DNA from: Polyangiaceae bacterium
GTDB lineage: Bacteria; Myxococcota_A; Polyangia; Polyangiales; Polyangiaceae
Length of the DNA: 32,435 nucleotides
Assembly (NCBI GenBank): GCA_023150915.1
Contig: JAKLKA010000079.1
Coordinates: 20,645 to 53,079 of the forward strand
Direction of reading: 5' to 3'
The notes under the pieces are model-generated. The model had not been told where the DNA came from. It worked only from the letters and a program-made list of their open reading frames with translations, and did no database searches. Made by a program: the position numbers and the translations under genes. Of the stretch, positions 27,452 to 32,435 are shown one piece after another (the stretch's first letter is position 1; each line of letters starts with the position of its first letter).

Positions 27452-29086
27452 ATGCGACCCGAGCACCGCGAACGCGCCCGAATCGAGGCAGCCACGCGCG
27501 TGGTCGACCGCCACGTGGCTTCGCTGCGCCCGCCGGAAGAGGTGGGGCTCGAGGCGCTGGTGAACGACACGCTTTACCACGAGCGCCGCCGCCTGGAACG
27601 CGAGCGGGGCGGCGACCCGCGCGGCGCGGAAGACAGCGCCTTCTACCATCGCATCCAGAAGCGCCTCAGGCACGCCTCGGCGCGCGACCTGCGCGAGATG
27701 CTGGACCAGATCGCGCTGCGCTTCGCCTCGGAGATCGTCGGCAACTTCGACGACCGCGTGTACAAGCTCTCGACCACGGTCGTGCCCACGGGGCTCAGCG
27801 TGCTGCTCACCGCCATGTCGCCGGGCAAGCTGGGCTCGCTGTCGTCGCTGCGCCACGGGCTGTCCGACCACGTGCAGATCCAGGGCTCGGTCGACCACGT
27901 GCGCAAGCTGCTCGACAAGGGCACGCTGGTGGTGGTGCCCACTCACTCGTCGCACCTCGACAGCATCGTGCTCGGCTACGCGGTGCACTTGATGGGCTTG
28001 CCGCCCCTGCTCTACGGCGCGGGCCTGAACCTGTTCAAGAACCCGGTGACGTCGTTCTTCATGAACAACCTCGGGGCGTATCGCGTCGACCGCAAGAAGA
28101 CCGCAGGCCTGTACAAAGACGTGCTCAAGGAATACGCCACCGTCGCCCTCGAGCTCGACTACAACAACTTGTTCTTCCCCGGCGGAACCCGCTCGCGCAG
28201 CGGCGCGGTGGAGCAGAAGCTGAAGCGGGGCCTGCTGGGCACGGCGGTTCGCGCCTATGTGGGCAACCTGCAGAGCCGGCGCGACAAGCCGAACCTGTAC
28301 GTGGTGCCCTGCACCATTTCGTACAAGCTGGGGCTCGAGGCCGAGACGCTGATCGACGACTACCTGAAAGAGGTCGGCAAGAACCGCTACATCATCGAAG
28401 ACGACGAGTTCAGTCGGCCGCGGCAGGTGCTCAACTTCATGTCGAACCTGGTGAGCCTCGACAGTCGCGTGGTGATCACCTTCAGCCGGCCGCTCGACGT
28501 GGTCGGCAACTACGTCGACGAGGAGGGTCGCAGCCTGGATCCGCGGGGGCGCGTGGTCGATGCGGCGTCATACGTGTCGGACGGCGGCGCGCCGGTGCAC
28601 GACGCGCAGCGCGACGAGGAGTACACCAACGAGCTTTCCTCGGCGATCGCCCGGGAGTTCCTCCGCGACAACCTGGCGATGAGCACCCACGTGGTGGGCT
28701 ACGCGCTGCTCGACATGATCCAGCGCGAAAACCCCGACATGGACCTGTATCGCCTGCTCCGCACCGGCGGCCGCTCGCCCAGCGTCACCGCTTCGGACCT
28801 GGCCACCGAGACCGAGCGCGTGGTCGGCGCGCTGCGGCGTTCGGCAAAGGGGCCGCGCATGTCCGACGAGCTGGCGCGCGACCCGAAGGCGATCGTCGAC
28901 GACGCGCTCCGCGCCTTCGCCAGCTATCACACGCACCCCGCGGCGGTGCGGCGCGGCGACCGGGTCTTCCACGAGAACCGCAATTTGCTGCTCTATTACG
29001 GCAACCGCCTGAAGGGCTACGACCTGGGCCGCAACCTGTCACGCGCCGAGGGCGCCACGGCCGAGCCGGCGGGAGCACGGGCATGA
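27452..29086 (+). CDS. PlsB-like glycerol-3-phosphate acyltransferase
   Basis: 544 residues. It would acylate sn-glycerol-3-phosphate at position 1, the first step to phosphatidic acid. Motif I is THSSHLD (HX4D, His165-Asp170); motif II-like GAGLNLFKNPVTSFFMNNLG and AYRVDRKK (GAYRVDR); motif III-like FFPGGTRSRSG (241-251); motif IV-like YVVPCTISYK. The general length is shorter than E. coli PlsB (807), and the long N-terminal extension is missing. The usual Glu of EGxRS is Gly here. The ATG at 27452 is the first good start. The next gene, gpsA, overlaps by 4 bp and makes the acyl acceptor, which supports the call over a generic lysophosphatidic acyltransferase. Confidence 0.85.
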   Translation: MRPEHRERARIEAATRVVDRHVASLRPPEEVGLEALVNDTLYHERRRLERERGGDPRGAEDSAFYHRIQKRLRHASARDLREMLDQIALRFASEIVGNFDDRVYKLSTTVVPTGLSVLLTAMSPGKLGSLSSLRHGLSDHVQIQGSVDHVRKLLDKGTLVVVPTHSSHLDSIVLGYAVHLMGLPPLLYGAGLNLFKNPVTSFFMNNLGAYRVDRKKTAGLYKDVLKEYATVALELDYNNLFFPGGTRSRSGAVEQKLKRGLLGTAVRAYVGNLQSRRDKPNLYVVPCTISYKLGLEAETLIDDYLKEVGKNRYIIEDDEFSRPRQVLNFMSNLVSLDSRVVITFSRPLDVVGNYVDEEGRSLDPRGRVVDAASYVSDGGAPVHDAQRDEEYTNELSSAIAREFLRDNLAMSTHVVGYALLDMIQRENPDMDLYRLLRTGGRSPSVTASDLATETERVVGALRRSAKGPRMSDELARDPKAIVDDALRAFASYHTHPAAVRRGDRVFHENRNLLLYYGNRLKGYDLGRNLSRAEGATAEPAGARA

Positions 29087-30099
29087 CCCGAGACGAGTGC
29101 ATCGGAGTGATCGGCGCTGGCAACTGGGGCACGACCCTGGCCAAGGTGCTGGGCGACAACGACAAGCGGACGCTGCTCTGGGCTCGGCGCGACGACCTGT
29201 GTCGCGAGATCAACGAGACGCGCCAGAACTCGAAGTACCTCCCCGGCTTCAGCCTGGGGCCCAGCGTGGAAGCGACCTCGGACCTCGAGCGCATCTGCAA
29301 GAGCACCTCGCTACTGATCGCGGTGGTGCCCTCGCACACCATGCGCGAGACCGCCCGCGAGCTGGGCAACCACGTGAACGGCGAGCACGTGATCGTGCAC
29401 GCCACCAAGGGCATCGAGCAGGGCACCTTCAAGCGCATGAGCGAGGTGCTGCGCGAAGAGACCTGCGTACGAAAGATCGGCGTGATCAGCGGCCCCAACC
29501 TGGCCAAAGAGCTGGCCGCACGGCAGCCCGCCGGCACGCTGGTGGCCAGCCGCTACGACGAGGTCTTCGAGCGGGCGCACGCGGCGCTCCACAACGACTA
29601 CTTCCGGGTCTATCAGGGGCGCGACGTGATCGGCGCCGAGATCGGCGGCGGCTTCAAGAACATCATCGCTCTCGCCGCCGGGGTGGCTGCCGGCCTGGGC
29701 CTCGGCGACAACACCAAGGCGTTGCTGCTCACGCGCGGCCTGTCCGAGATGGCGCGCTTTGGCGTGGCGATGGGCGCCGAGGTGATGACCTTCGGCGGCA
29801 TGGCGGGGATGGGCGATCTGATCGCCACCTGCTCATCGCCCCTCTCACGCAACCACCAGGTCGGGGCCCGGCTTGCCCGGGGCGAGAAGCTGGAAGACAT
29901 CCAGCGCGACATGGCCATGGTGGCCGAGGGCGTGAAGATGGCGAAGGCCGCCCACGACTTTGCCCTGCGGAAGCGGCTGGATCTGCCCATCGTGCGCGCG
30001 GTGCACAACCTGCTCTACGGCCACCACGAGGTGCCGCTGTTGCTCAAAGAGCTGATGAACATCCCGGCAGGGCCCGAATTCGCTGCGCTGACGGTGTGA
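29083..30099 (+). CDS. gpsA: Glycerol-3-phosphate dehydrogenase [NAD(P)+]
   Basis: 338 residues. It reduces dihydroxyacetone phosphate to sn-glycerol-3-phosphate for phospholipid synthesis. The NAD-binding motif is GVIGAGNWGTTLA (8-20), the conserved ATKGIE lies at about 107, the catalytic Lys192 in GGGFKNIIALAAG is present, and TCSSPLSRNHQVG occurs near residue 245. The start ATGA overlaps the stop of the acyltransferase gene, so coupled translation is likely. The operon ends with a strong hairpin at 30184-30219. Confidence 0.97.
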   Translation: MTRDECIGVIGAGNWGTTLAKVLGDNDKRTLLWARRDDLCREINETRQNSKYLPGFSLGPSVEATSDLERICKSTSLLIAVVPSHTMRETARELGNHVNGEHVIVHATKGIEQGTFKRMSEVLREETCVRKIGVISGPNLAKELAARQPAGTLVASRYDEVFERAHAALHNDYFRVYQGRDVIGAEIGGGFKNIIALAAGVAAGLGLGDNTKALLLTRGLSEMARFGVAMGAEVMTFGGMAGMGDLIATCSSPLSRNHQVGARLARGEKLEDIQRDMAMVAEGVKMAKAAHDFALRKRLDLPIVRAVHNLLYGHHEVPLLLKELMNIPAGPEFAALTV

Positions 30100-30183
30100 C
30101 CGATCGGTCGTGAGGAATGGGGGGGCGCGCGAGGATTCTCTCGCTCCGCGGGCAGCCCGAGCGCCGCGCGACTTGCGCGAGCA

Positions 30184-30219
30184 GAGAAACAGCCGGCGCC
30201 CGGCCTCGCCGGGTTTCTC
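30184..30219. terminator. Bidirectional intrinsic terminator after gpsA
   Basis: An outer stem GAGAAAC (30184-30190)/GTTTCTC (30213-30219) and an inner stem CCGGCG (30193-30198)/CGCCGG (30207-30212), with a 2-nt bulge and an 8-nt loop. The A-rich and T-rich arms flank the GC core, so the structure could terminate in both directions. An alternative core CCCGGC/GCCGGG (30199-30213) has the same T-rich tail. Confidence 0.65.
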
Positions 30220-30258
30220 GCACTCGGGTCTCCGTGGCGGATCGTGGGCTGCTCTGAG

Positions 30259-30277
30259 CAAGACCCAAGAGGTCTTG
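30259..30277. repeat. Inverted repeat abutting the left hexamer array
   Basis: CAAGACC (30259-30265), spacer CAAGA, GGTCTTG (30271-30277); the 7-bp arms are perfect. The next base begins the GCGAAC-type array. It may mark the end of a repeat element. Confidence 0.6.
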
Positions 30278-30421
30278 GCGACCGCGAACGCGACCGCGAC
30301 CGCGAACGCGAACGCGAACGCGAACGCGAACGCGAACGCGAACGCGAACGCGACCGCGAACGCGAACGCGAACGCGACCACGACCACGACCGCGACCGCG
30401 AACGCGAACGCGAACGCGAAC
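30278..30421. repeat. Left hexanucleotide array, 24 units
   Basis: Twenty-four contiguous hexamers of the form [G/A]CGA[A/C]C: mostly GCGAAC, with GCGACC and two ACGACC interspersed, and a pure run of eight GCGAAC at 30302-30349. Period 6 means that copy-number changes never shift a reading frame. In the plus frame of the downstream gene the array reads Arg-Glu/Arg-Asp. It is not a CRISPR, since there are no spacers. Confidence 0.95.
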
Positions 30422-30457
30422 GCGGACGCGGAGGCCAGCGCGGACGCGGAGGCCAGC
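30422..30457. repeat. 18-bp unit in two exact copies
   Basis: GCGGACGCGGAGGCCAGC occurs twice without interruption, directly after the left hexamer array. It begins with a hexamer variant (GCGGAC) that also occurs near the end of the right array, so the two repeat types may be related. Confidence 0.9.
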
Positions 30458-30475
30458 GCTCGACCACGGCTCCCT

Positions 30476-30617
30476 CCGGCGTTCGCGCCGGGCCCCCGCC
30501 CGTTGGCGCACCTCGCGCGCCAACGGCCCTGCGATCGGCGCGGGGGGCTCGGTGTTGCGTGGCTCGCGCAGGGCCCTTGTCACGCGAGCTGCGCCGGGAG
30601 GGGCGAAAGCCCGGCGC
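30476..30617 (+). other. Cluster of four perfect hairpins before the four-helix-bundle gene
   Basis: 30476-30491: CCGGCG-TTCG-CGCCGG. 30500-30526: CCGTTGGCGC, 7-nt loop, GCGCCAACGG (10-bp stem). 30562-30589: GCTCGCG/CGCGAGC. 30591-30617: GCGCCGGG/CCCGGCGC with an alternative GGGC-GAAA-GCCC inner hairpin. The last ends 22 bp before the ATG and just before the GGAGGG ribosome-binding site. It could be a structured leader RNA, a regulatory element, or part of a repeat cassette. Confidence 0.6.
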
Positions 30618-30639
30618 GATCGCCGGAGGGACAACCGCC

Positions 30640-30984
30640 ATGACCGACCATCGCCTGCCGTTCCAACGTCTCGACGCCTACGTAGTCGCGAAAGAGCTCG
30701 CCGAGCGCATGCACGCCGCCAAGATCGCCGACCGCGAGCTTCGCGATCAGGCCACCAGCGCCGCCAAGAGCACCTTCTTGCGCCTCAGCGAAGGCCTGCC
30801 CCTCGACGGCGCCGCCATGCGCCGCAAGTACTTCAACGAATCCAACGGCAGCCTCCACGAAACCCTCGCCGCCATCGATCTCGCCGCCGCCATCGGCGCC
30901 GCACGAGCCGCGGACGCCGCCGCGGTCCAGCTGCTCGGCGCGCGGCTCAAGAAGATGCTGCGCGCGCTCATGCACTCGCGGTGA
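30640..30984 (+). CDS. Four-helix-bundle protein (23S rRNA intervening-sequence family)
   Basis: 114 residues. The ATG at 30640 follows GGAGGG (30625-30630). The sequence FQRLDAYVVAKELAERMHAA, IADRELRDQATSAAKSTFLR, LSEGLPLDGAAMRRKYFNES and GSLHETLAAIDLAAAIGAAR shows the LSEG and SxxEt landmarks of the S23/IVP family (Pfam 23S_rRNA_IVP), which forms small four-helix bundles that oligomerise. The same fold includes Avd, the accessory protein of diversity-generating retroelements, but no reverse transcriptase is here. Family members are often encoded in insertions within 23S rRNA genes; this copy lies elsewhere. Function is unknown. Hexamer arrays flank it on both sides. The frame is also open upstream through the left array to 30244. 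Confidence 0.82.
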   Translation: MTDHRLPFQRLDAYVVAKELAERMHAAKIADRELRDQATSAAKSTFLRLSEGLPLDGAAMRRKYFNESNGSLHETLAAIDLAAAIGAARAADAAAVQLLGARLKKMLRALMHSR

Positions 30985-30990
30985 GCTTCG

Positions 30991-31218
30991 GCGACCGCGA
31001 CCGCGACCACGACCGCGAACGCGACCGCGAACGCGAACGCGACCGCGACCGCGACCACGACCGCGACCACGACCGCGACCGCGACCACGACCGCGAACGC
31101 GAACGCGAACGCGAACGCGAACGCGACCGCGACCACGACCGCGAACGCGAACGCGAACGCGAACGCGACCGCGACCGCGACCGCGACCACGACCGCGACC
31201 GCGGACGCGAACGCGAAC
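30991..31218. repeat. Right hexanucleotide array, 38 units
   Basis: Thirty-eight contiguous hexamers of the same [G/A]CGA[A/C]C type and orientation as the left array, with GCGACC more frequent and one GCGGAC near the end. It begins 6 bp after the stop of the four-helix-bundle gene and ends 15 bp before the HNH stop. It fills most of a 248-bp region without any other gene. Confidence 0.95.
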
Positions 31219-31232
31219 GCGGGGCTCAGCGC

Positions 31233-32372
31233 TCAAGCCAAGACCGCCAAGGCCGCCCGAAGCAGCGGCTCGACGTCGAGGGCAACGCCTTCGTTTCGCA
31301 CCCGCTCGACGGCCTGCTTCGCCTGTTTCGAGCGGAAGCCCAAGTGCGTCAGCGCTGACAGCACCTTGGAGCACGTCTTGTCTTCGGCCTGCTTCTTCGC
31401 AATGTACGCTTCCCCGAAGACCTCGCGCGCGCGATGGGCATTGTGAGCCTTGCAGAGCAAGGCGAGGTTGTCGATCGTGGGCGGGCCTCCCCGCGCGAAG
31501 GGCTGCTTGTGCTCGAGGGTGATGTAGCGCTTCTCACTGCACCGATGACCGTGCTCGTCGACGAAGGTGCACTGGAAGGCGTCGCGTTCCCAGACCGCAC
31601 GCGAGACTTCGACCGGCACGTGTCGTGACCCCGCCCGGAGACTCCGGCGCGCTCGCGGCCTCTCGGCGCCCAACCGGCGCTTCAGCTCCGCGGCGAGGAG
31701 CTCGTCGAGGGCGCGCTCGAAGAGGGCGGCCAGGTCCCCGGTCGACACGGCATGACTCAGGAGGTTCTGCGCGAGCTCGAGCTTCTGGCGAAGCTCGGCG
31801 CTGGCCGTGAACTCGACGCGGAAGCTCGCCGCCGAGAGCGGCTCGACCCGTGGTCTGGGCACCGTCGACCCGGCGGAGTGCGCGACCTGCTCCGACTGGG
31901 TGACGGGGACCGAGTTACCCTGCTCGAGCAGGGTTGGTTGCAGCGGAGCGATGCTCGGCAGCACGTCGGGGCGGGGGAACCGGCGAGCCAACAGGGCCTC
32001 GATTTCCCTCCGGGTCTTCCCCCGTGCTTCGTCGAGCAACTCGTGCACGTTCGCCTGGGTCACCTTGGGGCAGAGCAATGCGAGGCCGGTCAGGTGAACG
32101 GATCCGCTCTCGAGCGCCTCGAGCGCCGCGGGGAACTGCGAGCACAGGCGGGCCACCTGAAGCCGGGTGTGAGCTTCGTTCTCGGAGTAGCCCAGTCGCT
32201 CGATGCAGAACGTGTACATCGAGGAGCAGGCCTCTGCCAGGTAGAGCCGCCGCCGCTCGACCTCCGCGAGATGGGCGATCACTTCCGCGATGGCGCGGCG
32301 CTCGAGCCCACGAACCTCGGGGAGGCGGGCGAGCAGTTCTCGATCGCTGAGGGCAGAGACGAGCGCGTTCAT
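31233..32372 (-). CDS. HNH endonuclease (DUF222-like N-terminus)
   Basis: 379 residues from ATG 32370-32372; the frame is open to the right edge, where an earlier GTG exists, but the ATG has GAGAAG upstream. The N-terminal helical part (SDRELLARLPEVRGLERRAI, YTFCIERLGYSENEAHTRLQ) matches proteins of the DUF222/HNH group common in Myxococcota. The HNH core is complete: RDAFQCTF..HRC (Cys268, Cys278), TLEHKQPFARGGPPTIDNLA with His288 and Asn302, and LLCKAHNAH (Cys307, His310, His313). The cysteines probably hold zinc. The C-terminus (KVLSALTHLGFRSKQAKQAV) resembles the RuvA C-terminal three-helix domain. The target is unknown. It is convergent with the four-helix-bundle gene, with the right array between them. 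Confidence 0.88.
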   Translation of the reverse strand: MNALVSALSDRELLARLPEVRGLERRAIAEVIAHLAEVERRRLYLAEACSSMYTFCIERLGYSENEAHTRLQVARLCSQFPAALEALESGSVHLTGLALLCPKVTQANVHELLDEARGKTRREIEALLARRFPRPDVLPSIAPLQPTLLEQGNSVPVTQSEQVAHSAGSTVPRPRVEPLSAASFRVEFTASAELRQKLELAQNLLSHAVSTGDLAALFERALDELLAAELKRRLGAERPRARRSLRAGSRHVPVEVSRAVWERDAFQCTFVDEHGHRCSEKRYITLEHKQPFARGGPPTIDNLALLCKAHNAHRAREVFGEAYIAKKQAEDKTCSKVLSALTHLGFRSKQAKQAVERVRNEGVALDVEPLLRAALAVLA

Positions 32373-32435
32373 GCTTCTCGCATACCATGCGTTTTTCTGG
32401 CCTCGCTGTTGACTCCGGGCGCTCGCTTCGACCAC

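Noticed and set aside
30640-30984. Diversity-generating retroelement accessory gene (avd)
   Set aside because: The fold family fits, but no reverse transcriptase, template repeat or variable repeat is seen in the window.
30640-30984. A true 23S rRNA intervening sequence
   Set aside because: No 23S rRNA sequence flanks the gene; the neighbours are gpsA and an HNH gene.
30747-31190. Frames through the arrays giving Phe-Ala, Val-Arg or Ala-Asn repeats
   Set aside because: These arise from reading the hexamer in each frame; they lack domains and cover the four-helix-bundle gene on the opposite strand.
30278-31218. CRISPR array
   Set aside because: Repeats are contiguous hexamers without unique spacers, and no cas gene is present.
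31233-32435. HNH gene starting at the edge GTG
   Set aside because: The extra 21 residues resemble no family N-terminus, and the ATG at 32372 has a better ribosome-binding site.

Overview
The window is high-GC chromosomal DNA, with codons strongly biased to G/C in the third position. It looks like a member of Myxococcota (Polyangia or Deltaproteobacteria type). The inference rests on many small Lys/Ala- or Pro-rich lipoproteins, frequent GTG/TTG starts with GTGA/ATGA/TTGA overlaps, an LptD-type outer-membrane protein, an HNH endonuclease and a four-helix-bundle (23S rRNA intervening-sequence type) protein of kinds common in that phylum. It is not proven by any marker gene. There are 28 protein-gene calls, one of them a small candidate, and no rRNA, tRNA, IS element or CRISPR.

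Layout, left to right. 1-3419: a TPR-like secreted protein leaving the window, a Cys-rich lipoprotein, a TrmN6-like methyltransferase, and convergent to it the rpsP-khpA-rimM-trmD-RNA methyltransferase operon, which reads leftwards from 5208 and forms a ribosome/tRNA-maturation unit. 5365-8118: a short Nfu-type protein with only one of the two usual cysteines, a secreted unknown protein, a lipoprotein and methionine aminopeptidase. 8247-9860: an unusual Fic-fold protein with a histone-H1-like tail, a long charged helix, a polyproline stretch and a Fic motif lacking the catalytic His. 9905-15049: a leftward four-gene cell-envelope operon (secreted AMIN-like protein, LptD-like protein, response-regulator diguanylate cyclase, TolC-like channel). 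15371-19549: an exported SRPBCC-like protein, three lipoproteins, a GT39-like polytopic membrane protein and a candidate 28-residue membrane peptide next to it. 19668-25663: gltB-gltD, glutamate synthase. 25712-27352: an unknown repeat-bearing protein and a Cys-rich Sel1-repeat protein, meeting stop to stop. 27452-30099: a PlsB-like acyltransferase overlapping gpsA, which together make and acylate sn-glycerol-3-phosphate for phospholipid synthesis.

30100-31232 is the most unusual part. After a strong bidirectional terminator come a 7-bp inverted repeat, 24 copies of a GCGAAC-type hexamer, an 18-bp unit repeated twice, four successive perfect hairpins, a ribosome-binding site and the four-helix-bundle gene. 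A second array of 38 hexamers in the same orientation follows. A convergent HNH endonuclease gene closes the window. The arrangement resembles a cassette or a recurrent genomic element and is the best candidate for something undescribed. The degenerate Fic fusion protein is second.
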